Below the pieces are notes generated by a model. It ran no database searches. It was not told the DNA's origin and worked only from the letters and a program-made list of their open reading frames with translations. DNA of 64,000 nt from Hymenobacter busanensis (GTDB lineage: Bacteria; Bacteroidota; Bacteroidia; Cytophagales; Hymenobacteraceae). Where the stretch lies: the NCBI RefSeq assembly GCF_008727865.1, contig NZ_VTWU01000004.1, forward strand, positions 496,001 to 560,000, written 5' to 3'. Below, piece by piece: positions 24,618 to 32,768 of this stretch (position 1 is the first letter of the stretch; the number at the start of each line of letters is the position of its first letter). Position numbers and translations under genes: made by a program.

Positions 24618-25967
24618 ATGCTCGCTCTGTTCCCTTTCCGCCGCCCGGCTTTGCTGCTGGCCGCCTCCCTGCTGCTGACCCGCACCGCGCATGCGCAAAC
24701 GCCCCCGGCCGCGTCTCCCGATTCGGTATTTGCCGGCACCCCGCGCGAAACCCTCGCCCTGCCCGGCACGCCCGATTTTCGCTTGTTCGACGAGGCGTTC
24801 TACCAAAACCAGCTGTTTCTGCTGGGCGAGGCGCATGGCGTGCAGCGGCCGCAGGAAATCGACTTCGCGCTGCTGCGCCACCTCAACCAGCGCGCCGGCG
24901 TGCGCCACTACCTGGCCGAGGTCGACTGCGCCAAGGCCTACTACCTGAACGAGTACCTGCGCACCGGCGACGAGCCCACCCTGCGCCGGGTGTTTGCCAG
25001 CTGGGTGCGGCAGCAGGCGCAGTGGGGCAACGAGGACTTCGTGCGCAAAATCCAGCGCATCCGGGCCCTCAACGCCACCTTGCCCGCCGCCCGCCGCATC
25101 CGCTTCGTGGGCATCGACGGGCTGCAGGACTACGCCCTGGCCGCCGATTACCTGGCCGTGCTGCAGGCCCGCGCCAACAAGCTGCCGGCTTCGCTCACCG
25201 TGCGCCTCGATTCGGTGCGCGCCGCGCTGCCCCAGGCTGGGGCCGCCACGTTTGCCGGCGTGGCGTGGCGCGCTCAGCAGGCGTTGCGCGCCGACGAGCC
25301 TGCCGCCCGCCGGGCCTTGGGCCGCGCCACCTACGACGAGCTGCAGCACCTGCTCACCAACGCCAGTTACGCCCGCACGCTGCCCTCGCGCGAAGCCCAG
25401 ATTTTTGCCAACTACCAAGCCGTGCTGCCGCTCTACCATCTCGAAAACGAGAAACTCTACGGCTTGTGGGGCACCGGGCACGTGCTGCAAAGCCCCACGG
25501 TGGACGGCCACCGGGCCTTTGCCAGCCGCGTGCGCCAAAGCAGCTTGCCGGCCCGCAACAAAGTGGTGTCGCTGCTCTGCACCACCAGCGGCTCGCGCAT
25601 GATGTACGCCTCGGCCCAATTGCCCGCGCCCTTCCGCACGCCCCAGGCCTACACCGCCACCGACAAGTTCAACCACGACGGCCCGCTGGTGGTGCTGCGT
25701 GGCATTGAGGCCCTGAAAGCCACCACCGCGCCCGGCAGCACCACGCTCGTGAAGCTTGATGCCCCCGGCGCTGCCGCCTGCCGCTTGCCCGTGCAGGTGC
25801 GCTACGCCCCCGGCATTCCAGCGGCCCAGCAGCTGCAGTTCGATCCGCAGCTGCCCGCTACGGCCTACGTGCAGTACCTGCTGCTGGTGCGCGACTCCGG
25901 CCCCACCGAGCCGCCCCGCACCGAAAACGCCAGCCTCAATCAGGCCCAGGCGCAGCCCGCCCGCTAA
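24618..25967 (+). CDS. Exported erythromycin-esterase-like protein
   Basis: A 449-residue protein with signal peptide (ALLLAASLLLTRTAHAQ). The domain over about residues 60-340 has LLGEAHGVQRPQEIDFALLR, with the Glu-Ala-His motif of the erythromycin esterase/ChaN-type fold, and LAEVDCAKAYYLNEYL (about 101-116). Later motifs are RIRFVGIDG and KLYGLWGTGHVLQ, with the second catalytic-site-like His. Proteins of this type hydrolyse macrolide esters in Ere enzymes, but exported relatives have unknown substrates, so resistance should not be assumed. The C-terminal 80 residues are beta-rich with a disordered Gln/Ala tail. Confidence 0.8.
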   Translation: MLALFPFRRPALLLAASLLLTRTAHAQTPPAASPDSVFAGTPRETLALPGTPDFRLFDEAFYQNQLFLLGEAHGVQRPQEIDFALLRHLNQRAGVRHYLAEVDCAKAYYLNEYLRTGDEPTLRRVFASWVRQQAQWGNEDFVRKIQRIRALNATLPAARRIRFVGIDGLQDYALAADYLAVLQARANKLPASLTVRLDSVRAALPQAGAATFAGVAWRAQQALRADEPAARRALGRATYDELQHLLTNASYARTLPSREAQIFANYQAVLPLYHLENEKLYGLWGTGHVLQSPTVDGHRAFASRVRQSSLPARNKVVSLLCTTSGSRMMYASAQLPAPFRTPQAYTATDKFNHDGPLVVLRGIEALKATTAPGSTTLVKLDAPGAAACRLPVQVRYAPGIPAAQQLQFDPQLPATAYVQYLLLVRDSGPTEPPRTENASLNQAQAQPAR

Positions 25968-26105
25968 AGCTCCGCATCGGCTTCGGGCCAACAGGGCAGC
26001 TTGATAGAGTACCTCAACCCAAAATCGATGATACCAGCCCGCGCCGCCGTGGCTTCCCTCGCCCTTCGGGGGTGAGGCCCCTCCCACGTACCTTCGCGCT
26101 TCGCT

Positions 26106-27176
26106 ATGCTCCCTTCCTTTCTCCTTAAGCTGTTTCCGCGCCGCCCCGGCCGCGCCGATGCCGTTGTAATGGCCGTGTACTGGCTGGTGGCGGCGCCGCT
26201 GCTTTTCATCGAGTACCGGGCTGAGTTTAGCTTACCCCGGGCCGTGGCCGGTACGGCGTTTACCGCGCTGCTCGATTCGGCCACGGTGCTGCTGGCGGTG
26301 CACGGGCTGCTGCCGCGGCTGCTCACGGCCGGGCAGCGGACCGGAGCACTGGCGCTGGTGCCGGCGTTTGTACTTCTGAGCGGGGTGGGCTACGTGTGGG
26401 GGCTGGAGGTGGTGTTTGGGCAGCAGGTGAGCTGGCAGCCGCTGAGCCTGGTGTATGCGGCCGTCAGCCACGCCCGCAGCTACGGGCTGCTGGCGGTGGT
26501 GCTCACCGGCAAGCACTACCACGATACCCAACAGCGGCTGCTCGGGGCCCAGAAAGCCCAGGCCGAAAGCGAGCTGCGCTTGCTCAAAGCCCAGATCGAC
26601 CCGCATTTTCTCTTCAACAACCTCAACATCCTGCACGTGCTTATTGCGCAGGATACCGACGTGGCCAGCCACTACCTCGACCGGTTTGCGGGCCTCTACC
26701 GCTACCTCATCCGCCACCGCGACGCCGATTTCGTGCCCCTGGCCGAGGAACTGCGCTTTTTCGACGACTACGTGTACTTGCTGCGCCACCGCTTCGGGGC
26801 GGCCTATGCCTTCGACACCACGCTGGCCCCCAGTCTCGACCCCGCTACCCGCCACGTGGTGCCCGGCACGCTCCAGATTCTCGTCGAAAACGCCATCAAG
26901 CACAACCGCGGCGACGAGGACTCTCCGCTCGTGGTAACGCTGGAGGTGTGCGCCGACCACTTGAGCGTGCGCAACCCCGTGCAGCCCAAGCGCACCGCAC
27001 CCGAGTCGGGCGGCACGGGGCTGCTGAATTTGCAGGCCCGCTACCGCATCCTCACTGGCCAGCCCGTGCAGGTGCAGCGCGGCCCTGTGTTTGCCGTGAC
27101 GGTGCCGCTGCTCACCCACACCGCCCGCCGGGCCGCCCCTGCTCCGGCACCGCTGCTGGCCGAAACGGCCCCGTAA
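26106..27176 (+). CDS. LytS/YehU-type membrane histidine kinase
   Basis: A 356-residue sensor kinase. Four hydrophobic segments occupy about residues 15-145 (AVVMAVYWLVAAPLLFIEYR; FTALLDSATVLLAVHGLLPR; ALALVPAFVLLSGVGYVWG). A coiled-coil connector (QQRLLGAQKAQAESELRLL) leads into the His kinase block QIDPHFLFNNLNILHVLI, with the phospho-acceptor His at about 163, and an HATPase domain containing LQILVENAIKHNRGDED and GGTGLLNLQARY. This is the LytS class that signals to LytTR regulators, and its regulator starts 3 nt after its stop. The input signal is unknown; the membrane part has no recognised sensor domain. Confidence 0.93.
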   Translation: MLPSFLLKLFPRRPGRADAVVMAVYWLVAAPLLFIEYRAEFSLPRAVAGTAFTALLDSATVLLAVHGLLPRLLTAGQRTGALALVPAFVLLSGVGYVWGLEVVFGQQVSWQPLSLVYAAVSHARSYGLLAVVLTGKHYHDTQQRLLGAQKAQAESELRLLKAQIDPHFLFNNLNILHVLIAQDTDVASHYLDRFAGLYRYLIRHRDADFVPLAEELRFFDDYVYLLRHRFGAAYAFDTTLAPSLDPATRHVVPGTLQILVENAIKHNRGDEDSPLVVTLEVCADHLSVRNPVQPKRTAPESGGTGLLNLQARYRILTGQPVQVQRGPVFAVTVPLLTHTARRAAPAPAPLLAETAP

Positions 27177-27179
27177 GTC

Positions 27180-27983
27180 ATGCGCCTGCTCATTCTCGAA
27201 GACGAAGCGCCCACCGCCCGGCAAATCCGCCTGTTTGCGGCCCGCTACGGCCTGCCCACCCACGACGTGCACGAGGCGCGCAGCGTGGAAAAAGCCCTGG
27301 CCTGGTTTGGGCAGCACGAGATGCCCGCCCTGGTGTTTTCTGACATCGAACTGCTCGACGGCAACGTGTTCGGCCTCTACCAGCAGGTGCGCGTAACGTG
27401 CCCCATCATCTTCACCACCGCCTACGACCAGTTTCTGCTGCCCGCGTTTCAGGCCAACGGCATCGGCTACTTGCTCAAGCCCTTCAACTACGCGCAGTTT
27501 GCCGCCGCCCTGGCCAAATACGACGCCCTGAAAGCCAGCTTCGCGCCCCCGGCCGCCGCCGAACCGGAACCTGCTCCGGCCGAGCCCGTCTTGTCGGCGG
27601 CCGTTATCGAGCAGCTGAGCGCGGCGTTGCGGCGCCCGGCCCAGGGCTACCGGCAGCGCCTGACGGTGCGCCAGCCCAACAACAGCTTCTACCTGCTGCC
27701 GGTGGAAGAGGTGGCCTACCTGCAGGCCGACGAAGGCGTGGTGTTTGCCGTCGACCAGCAGGGCGGCCGGCACCCGATCACCGGCACGCTCACCGAGTGG
27801 GAGCAGCAGCTCGACCCGGCGCAGTTCTGCCGCCTCAACCGCGGCGAGCTGCTGCACCTGCCGGCCATCGACAAAATCGAGCCGTACTTCAACAACCGCT
27901 TGGCCGTGCGCCTGCGCCACGGGGCCACGCTCACCAGCAGCGCCGCCCAAACCCCGGCCCTGCGCCGCTGGCTGGAAGGCTAA
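27180..27983 (+). CDS. LytTR response regulator
   Basis: A 267-residue regulator. The receiver domain (1-120) has the acidic pair in ILEDEAP, phospho-acceptor Asp in LVFSDIELLDGN (about 60), Thr in IFTTAYDQF and Lys in YLLKPFNY. An alanine/proline linker (about 121-140) leads to a LytTR DNA-binding domain (about 158-266), seen in EEVAYLQADEGVVFAVDQQG, FCRLNRGELLHLPAIDKIEPY and LTSSAAQTPALRRWLEG. It forms an operon with the kinase. A complex hairpin cluster follows directly. Confidence 0.93.
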   Translation: MRLLILEDEAPTARQIRLFAARYGLPTHDVHEARSVEKALAWFGQHEMPALVFSDIELLDGNVFGLYQQVRVTCPIIFTTAYDQFLLPAFQANGIGYLLKPFNYAQFAAALAKYDALKASFAPPAAAEPEPAPAEPVLSAAVIEQLSAALRRPAQGYRQRLTVRQPNNSFYLLPVEEVAYLQADEGVVFAVDQQGGRHPITGTLTEWEQQLDPAQFCRLNRGELLHLPAIDKIEPYFNNRLAVRLRHGATLTSSAAQTPALRRWLEG

Positions 27984-28038
27984 GGCTGCCATCGGCCAGA
28001 CAACGCTTCGCCGTCGCACTCGCTACCCCACCCTAAAC

Positions 28039-28270
28039 ACGCTCCGGCGCGTCTTCGGGACGGTCGGTCGCATCCCGAAGACGCGCCGGAGCGTCCAAAC
28101 AACGCGGGGCCGCGTCTCCAAGATGTCTGTTCGCGTCTAAACTAAGCGGCCTCGCGTCGGCGAAACGGCCGCTCGCATTCCGGATACGCGAGGCCGCATC
28201 TAAAACACGGTCGGCCGCGTCTTGGAGACGCGGCCGGCCGTGTTTGGGGTGGGAAGGGGTACCCCTTCCC
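28039..28270. repeat. Cluster of nested GC-rich hairpins
   Basis: Within the 372-bp gap between the LytTR gene and the M61 gene lie five pairings. (1) Perfect 22-bp arms 28039-28060 and 28073-28094. (2) GGCCGCGTCTCCAAGA (28108-28123) pairs with 28220-28235. (3) GCGGCCTCGCGT (28146-28157) pairs with 28186-28197. (4) 28205-28222 pairs with 28226-28243 around a 3-nt loop, competing with pairing 2. (5) GGGAAGGGGTACCCCTTCCC (28251-28270) is a perfect 20-bp palindrome. No gene is visible. It differs from the other repeat families here. Confidence 0.85.
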
Positions 28271-28355
28271 GGAGGTACCCCTTCAGGCCGAAGCAGTGGG
28301 GCTCCCTATGGGGTGGCAAAGCTCACTTGCCGGCGCAAAGGCTAGCTGGGTAAGG

Positions 28356-30209
28356 TTATTTGGCCTTGCGGCCCAGCCAAGCAGCCCGAAACGTCTGCTG
28401 CTCGGGCGTGGGCTGCTGGCCGGCCTGCTCGGCAGGTACTACTTCTAGCGTGGGGTCGGCGGCGAGCTTGAGGCTGACGGTGCGCACTTGCCCGCGCGAG
28501 CGAACTTCCACGGGCACAACGTCGTCGGCTTTGTGCTTTTTGAGAACGGCGGCGAGGCTCTTTTCGTCCTTCAGCTCCTTGCCGTCCAGTTTCAGCAGCT
28601 CGTCGTCGCGGTCGAGGCCGGCTTGGTAGAGCGGGGTGCCCAGCAAGGCATTGTAAACGACGAGCCAGCGGCCGTTCACAAACGCTACCTGGCCGGGCTG
28701 GCCCACGGTGGGCAAGTTGGGCTTGGCCTGGCGCACCACCATGCCGGCCGGGGCCAGCAGATCGGCAAAGCGCGGCAGCTCGTGGCCGTAGATGTGCTGG
28801 CGGAAGAAGCCGCCCGCGAAGGCCGTGTCGCCGCTCACCTGGCCCAGAATGCGCTGCAAATCGGTGAGCAGGTAGGGCTTTTCGGGCGCAAAGTCCTTCT
28901 GCGGTTTGCCGTGCTGCAGCCATACCTGCCGCATAAAGGCGTCGAGGTCGGTTTTGTAGTTTTTGCGCAGCAGCAGGTCGAGGGCCAGGGCATTGGCCCC
29001 GCCCACGAAATAGTACGACTGGTAGGTGTTGGCGCGGTTGCTGGGGTCGATGGACTTGGCCGCGTCCACAAACGGGGCCTGCTGGCTCATATACACGGCC
29101 GAGTTGCGCTGCGCCCCCGGCGACTGCACCATTGCGTTGACCAAGCCGCTGAGGGCTTCCTGGCAGTACTGCTGGTCGGAACTATAGGCGCCCGAGCGGC
29201 GCAGCAGCAGCTCGCCGTAGTACTGCGTGAAGCCCTCGGCGAACCACAAGGAGTTGCTCATGTTGGCCCGCTCAAAGTCGAAGGGTTCCAGGTCGCGCGG
29301 GCGAATGCGCTCCACGTTCCAGCTGTGAAAAAACTCGTGTGAGACGGTGCCCAGGTTGTCGAGCGCACCGGGGCCGCTCAAGGGGCGGGGGCTGGTGACG
29401 GAGGTGGAGTTGCGGTGCTCCATGCCGTCGGAAGTAGCCTGGGGCAGGTAGTCGGCCACGAAGGTGTAGCGGCCGAAATCGTACTGCGGCAGCTCGCCAA
29501 ACACCGCCCGGGCTTCCTGCACCACGTTTTTGGTTTGCTCCGTAAAGCGGTCCAGGTCGGCTTCCGAGCCCGCGTGCAGCACGGCCAGCTCAATGGTGCG
29601 GCCGTCCTGCTGCCAGCTGCGCACCTGCTGCGGCCCCAGCGAGGTGGGCGAATCCATGAAATACTGCAGGTGCGGCGCCTTCCATACCTCGCCGCTGGGC
29701 TGCAGCTGCGAGGCCACGCTCCAGCCCTGGGGCACGTCGAAACGCACTTCCACGGGGCGCTGGTCGAGGCCGCGGGCGAAGGCGAAGGTGGCCGGGATGT
29801 TCAGGTGCGCGTGCTGCTGATCGATGCCGGCGTAGGTGCCGTCGGTGCGGTCGGCGTAGAGCGTGTAGCGGAAGACCACGGTGCCGTCGGGGCCGGGCGT
29901 CACGTCCCAGCCGTAGGGGTCGGGCTGCGTTACGCGCAGGGGCTTGCCGCCGGCATCGGTGGCTTGCACGTCGTACACGTTCTTGGCAAACTCGTGCAGG
30001 GCGTAGCGGCCGGGCGAGGAGCGGGCCATGCGCACGTGCAGCGGCTGCCCGGCCGGCACCTGGCTGAAGGTGGCCGTTACCTGGGCCTCGTGGTGAATGG
30101 CGTTGGGAAAGCCGATGCGGTACTGCACGGGGGCCTGGGCCCGCACAACCAGCGGCGCGGCAGCAACGGCAAAGCCCAGCAGCAGCCGGGCGGCGGAAGA
30201 ACGGAACAT
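28356..30209 (-). CDS. Exported M61 family metallopeptidase with PDZ domain
   Basis: A 617-residue protein with signal peptide (MFRSSAARLLLGFAVAAAPL up to RAQ). After a beta-rich N-terminal domain, the zinc site reads SHEFFHSWNVERIRP (HExxH, about 286-290) with the third ligand in SLWFAEGFTQYYGEL, the M61 glycyl-aminopeptidase pattern. The C-terminus (about 520-600) is a PDZ domain containing YNALLGTPLYQAGLDRDDEL and ELKDEKSLAAVLKKHK. It probably cleaves peptides in the periplasm. The longer in-frame start is rejected because only the ATG at 30209 puts the signal peptide at the N-terminus. It is 76 bp downstream of the methyltransferase. Confidence 0.92.
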   Translation of the reverse strand: MFRSSAARLLLGFAVAAAPLVVRAQAPVQYRIGFPNAIHHEAQVTATFSQVPAGQPLHVRMARSSPGRYALHEFAKNVYDVQATDAGGKPLRVTQPDPYGWDVTPGPDGTVVFRYTLYADRTDGTYAGIDQQHAHLNIPATFAFARGLDQRPVEVRFDVPQGWSVASQLQPSGEVWKAPHLQYFMDSPTSLGPQQVRSWQQDGRTIELAVLHAGSEADLDRFTEQTKNVVQEARAVFGELPQYDFGRYTFVADYLPQATSDGMEHRNSTSVTSPRPLSGPGALDNLGTVSHEFFHSWNVERIRPRDLEPFDFERANMSNSLWFAEGFTQYYGELLLRRSGAYSSDQQYCQEALSGLVNAMVQSPGAQRNSAVYMSQQAPFVDAAKSIDPSNRANTYQSYYFVGGANALALDLLLRKNYKTDLDAFMRQVWLQHGKPQKDFAPEKPYLLTDLQRILGQVSGDTAFAGGFFRQHIYGHELPRFADLLAPAGMVVRQAKPNLPTVGQPGQVAFVNGRWLVVYNALLGTPLYQAGLDRDDELLKLDGKELKDEKSLAAVLKKHKADDVVPVEVRSRGQVRTVSLKLAADPTLEVVPAEQAGQQPTPEQQTFRAAWLGRKAK

Positions 30210-30285
30210 AGGGAAGGGAATGGCTGCCGAAAGTACGGCGCGCTCAGCAGACGCAAAAGCACGACCTTCGTTGCGGGCCGAGGGG

Positions 30286-30921
30286 CTATTCCCACACCGA
30301 TGCTTCCACCAGCCCATCGGCCCAGTGCTGCTGCCACTGGCGCTGGAGGCCCAGCTGGCCCAGCGCGGCCGCAATGTCGGGCAGCTGCCTGCCCGTTACG
30401 CCCGAGGCGCGCCGGAAAAACCGGTACATCAGCCACTGCAGGCCGTGTTGCCAGAACCGGCGGGCCGGCGCGAAATCGGCCACCAGCCAGCGCGTGCCGG
30501 CGTGGGCGTGCCGTTGCAGGTGGTCCAGCAAGGCGGCCAGCTCGGCTTCGGTAAACAAGTCGAACAGGAAGAACGCGGCCACGGCGTCAAACTGCGCATC
30601 GGGCGGCAGGTCGGCCTCGGTGCCGTGGATGAAAGTGACCTGCGCTGCGGCGCCGGGCGCAATTTGGGCAAACATGTCTTGGGCCCGGCGCAGCATTTCG
30701 GCCGACGCCTCGACGTACGTGACCTGCGCGGCGCCCTGAAATGCCAGCACATCGGGCAGCACCCGGCCGGTGCCGCCGCCAATGAACAGCACCCGCGGCG
30801 CGCCCGGCGGCAGGCCGTGGCGCAGGGCCGCCTGCTGGGCCCGCACCAGCGTACGGCCAAATACCAGCCGGGCCAGCGGGTCGTAAAACGCGGCCACGAA
30901 ATCGAAATCGGGAACGGACAT
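30286..30921 (-). CDS. SAM-dependent methyltransferase
   Basis: A 211-residue class I methyltransferase. Motif I is RVLFIGGGTGRVLPDVLAF (about 43-61), motif II the acidic strand QVTYVEASAEMLRRAQ, and the later strand QFDAVAAFFLFDLFTEAEL. The N-terminus FDFVAAFYDPLARLVFG is typical of UbiE/menG-like and related small-molecule methyltransferases, but no substrate motif is visible. It precedes the M61 peptidase on the same strand; the functional link, if any, is unclear. Confidence 0.88.
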   Translation of the reverse strand: MSVPDFDFVAAFYDPLARLVFGRTLVRAQQAALRHGLPPGAPRVLFIGGGTGRVLPDVLAFQGAAQVTYVEASAEMLRRAQDMFAQIAPGAAAQVTFIHGTEADLPPDAQFDAVAAFFLFDLFTEAELAALLDHLQRHAHAGTRWLVADFAPARRFWQHGLQWLMYRFFRRASGVTGRQLPDIAAALGQLGLQRQWQQHWADGLVEASVWE

Positions 30922-31041
30922 CGGTGGACAAGGCCGCTCCAGGTGCAGAGCCGGGCCTCACCCGACAGTACGGGGCGGCGGCCCGACGGTATACATCCCT
31001 GGCCGGCCAATTTGCGTTGTTCGGTACACACGCTTTGCCCG

Positions 31042-31779
31042 ATGCCTATGCTCACCGCTCATGTGCGCCGCCTGCTGGCCGGCGTGGTGCTGTTCGTTAC
31101 CGAGTTTGCCCTGATTTTGCTCGTGGGCACCGTCGGCGTGGTGGTGTTTCTGGCGCTGGGCCGGCAGGTGCTCGGCGACGGGCAGGTGGACTTCGACGAG
31201 GCCGCCTTCAGCTGGTCGCACTGGTTTTTGGGCGAAAACAACCGCCGGTGGGTGGACTTCATGACGTTTATGGCCTCGCGCAACTTCATCATTGTGGCGG
31301 CCCTCAGCATCATCGGGTACTTCCTGCTCATTCGCAAGCACCGCTGGTACTCGCTGAAAGTGCCGGTGGTGGCCCTGGGCAGCATCACGCTCAATTTGCT
31401 GCTCAAGAACTTCTACAACCGCCCCCGGCCGCAGTTGCCCCTCACCTCGGCCTCGGGCCTGAGCTTCCCCAGCGGCCACGCCATGATTTCGGCCTCGTTC
31501 TACGGCCTGCTCATCTACCTCACGTGGCAGCACGTGGAAAACCGCTCGTTGCGCTGGCTGCTCACGGTGCTGCTGTCGGCGCTCATCCTGCTCATTGGCC
31601 TCACCCGGGTATACCTGCGGGTGCACTACGCCTCCGACGTGCTGGCCGGGTTTGCGGCCGGTTTGCTGTGGCTGCTGGTGGCGCTGCCCTTGCTCAAGCG
31701 CATCGAGCTGTTCACCAAACGGCGCGTGCGGCCCGGTGTGCCAAACGAGGCTTCGGCCGGGTCGCCAGGAAAAATTTAA
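31042..31779 (+). CDS. PAP2 family membrane phosphatase (copy 1)
   Basis: A 245-residue membrane protein with about six helices. The PAP2 acid-phosphatase signature is split as KNFYNRPRP (about 124-132), then SFPSGHAMISASFYG (about 143-157), then TRVYLRVHYASDVLAGFAAG (about 190-209), giving the C1, C2 and C3 motifs with catalytic His residues. It probably dephosphorylates undecaprenyl pyrophosphate or lipid phosphates. It is paralogous to the PAP2 gene at 32106, from which the tRNA-Leu gene separates it. The start is ATG 31042 or the Met two codons later. Confidence 0.9.
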   Translation: MPMLTAHVRRLLAGVVLFVTEFALILLVGTVGVVVFLALGRQVLGDGQVDFDEAAFSWSHWFLGENNRRWVDFMTFMASRNFIIVAALSIIGYFLLIRKHRWYSLKVPVVALGSITLNLLLKNFYNRPRPQLPLTSASGLSFPSGHAMISASFYGLLIYLTWQHVENRSLRWLLTVLLSALILLIGLTRVYLRVHYASDVLAGFAAGLLWLLVALPLLKRIELFTKRRVRPGVPNEASAGSPGKI

Positions 31780-31831
31780 GCTTGATTGTCAGCCTGCAAC
31801 CGCCGTGTTAACAAAAAAATAGGCGCGCGGC

Positions 31832-31863
31832 TTGACTCCTACGGGCTTCATGCACTACTTTTG
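31832..31863 (+). promoter_or_regulatory. Promoter of tRNA-Leu
   Basis: TTG at 31832-31834 (-33) and TACTTTTG at 31856-31863 (-7), spaced by 21 bp, form a complete Bacteroidota promoter. It lies about 50 bp before the tRNA 5' end. Confidence 0.7.
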
Positions 31864-31914
31864 TCCCACGTTTCGCTTCTCCCAAACGGAAAAGCAGCTT
31901 TGAAACGCTCCGCT

Positions 31915-31996
31915 GCGCTTGTGGCGAAATTGGTAGACGCGCTGTCTTCAGGCGGCAGTTCCGAAAGGTGTGAGAGTTCGAGTCTCTCCGAGCGCA
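31915..31996 (+). tRNA. tRNA-Leu (anticodon CAG)
   Basis: The 82-nt gene folds fully: acceptor stem GCGCTTG (31915-31921) with CGAGCGC (31989-31995); D-arm with GGCGAAATTGGTAGACGC; anticodon stem CTGTC with GGCAG around loop TTCAGGC, giving CAG; a long class II variable arm; and T-arm GAGAG-TTCGAGT-CTCTC. The discriminator is A at 31996. CCA is not encoded (the following bases are CAA), so the 3' end must be added by CCA-adding enzyme. Confidence 0.96.
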
Positions 31997-32002
31997 CAAC
32001 CT

Positions 32003-32040
32003 CGAAAGCCGGTTCCGAAAGGGCCGGCTTTCGTGTTTTC
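32003..32040 (+). terminator. Terminator of tRNA-Leu
   Basis: The stem GAAAGCCGG (32004-32012) with CCGGCTTTC (32024-32032) is followed by GTGTTTTC. It lies about 7 nt after the tRNA. Confidence 0.75.
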
Positions 32041-32105
32041 GGGGGTTGCAAGTATCGGCCGCAGTCTGGGCCGCGTAGAGCATTCCGCCCGCCACTGCCT
32101 GCTGC

Positions 32106-32765
32106 ATGAGCCGATTGTCCCGTTTTCTGCTGCGTCTTGCCGAGCTACTCACCGCCGAGCTGTTGGTGCTGGGCGGCGTGTTGTTCGGTGCGTTCTTGGC
32201 CTTTTTGCTGCTCACCAAGCTGGTCTTTGTCGACGGCCCCGAAGCCTTCGACCAACAGGTATTCGGCTGGTTTGATGCCTTACGCGCCGCCGTGCCCGGC
32301 CTCACCCCCTGGGTGCTGCGGCTCACGTTTTTCGGTTCGGCGCTGTGGTTCGTGGTGGCGGGGCTCAGCTTGCCGGCGCTGCTGTGGTGGCTTAAGCTGC
32401 GCCGCGAATCGGTGGAGCTGCTGGCGGCCGTGGCCGGTGCGGCGCTCTTGAATCAACTCCTCAAAATAGGCTTTGGGCGCGTGCGGCCGCTGTCGGCGTT
32501 GCTGGCGCAGCCCGGTCTGAGCTTCCCCAGCGGCCACGCCATGATTGGGCTGGCCCTCTACGGCATGCTGGCTTGGCAGCTGCGCCGCCACGGTCGGCAC
32601 CCGGTGTGGGCGGCGGTGTTGCTGCTGTGGGCGGTGCTCATCGGCCTCACGCGCATCTACCTGCACGTGCACTACCCTACCGACGTGCTGGCGGGATTCG
32701 CGGCGGCCGTAAGCTGGCTGGTGCTGGTGCAGCTCACGGTTCGGCAGCGGCTGCGCCGTGCGTAG
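32106..32765 (+). CDS. PAP2 family membrane phosphatase (copy 2)
   Basis: A 219-residue membrane protein with the PAP2 motifs KIGFGRVRP (about 120-128), SFPSGHAMIGLALYG (about 140-154) and TRIYLHVHYPTDVLAGFAAA (about 183-202). It is clearly homologous to copy 1 over the core but divergent at the N-terminus (RLAELLTAELLVLGGVLFGAF). Its likely role is lipid or undecaprenyl pyrophosphate phosphatase. Its stop lies 3 bp from the stop of the convergent GAF-domain gene, leaving no room for a separate terminator. Confidence 0.9.
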   Translation: MSRLSRFLLRLAELLTAELLVLGGVLFGAFLAFLLLTKLVFVDGPEAFDQQVFGWFDALRAAVPGLTPWVLRLTFFGSALWFVVAGLSLPALLWWLKLRRESVELLAAVAGAALLNQLLKIGFGRVRPLSALLAQPGLSFPSGHAMIGLALYGMLAWQLRRHGRHPVWAAVLLLWAVLIGLTRIYLHVHYPTDVLAGFAAAVSWLVLVQLTVRQRLRRA

Positions 32766-32768
32766 CCG

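Noticed and set aside
24618-25967. Macrolide resistance function for the Ere-like protein
   Set aside because: Only fold-level similarity is visible and the protein is exported; resistance is not supported by sequence alone.
31786-32326. Open frames over tRNA-Leu
   Set aside because: They run through a fully folded tRNA gene, its promoter and its terminator.
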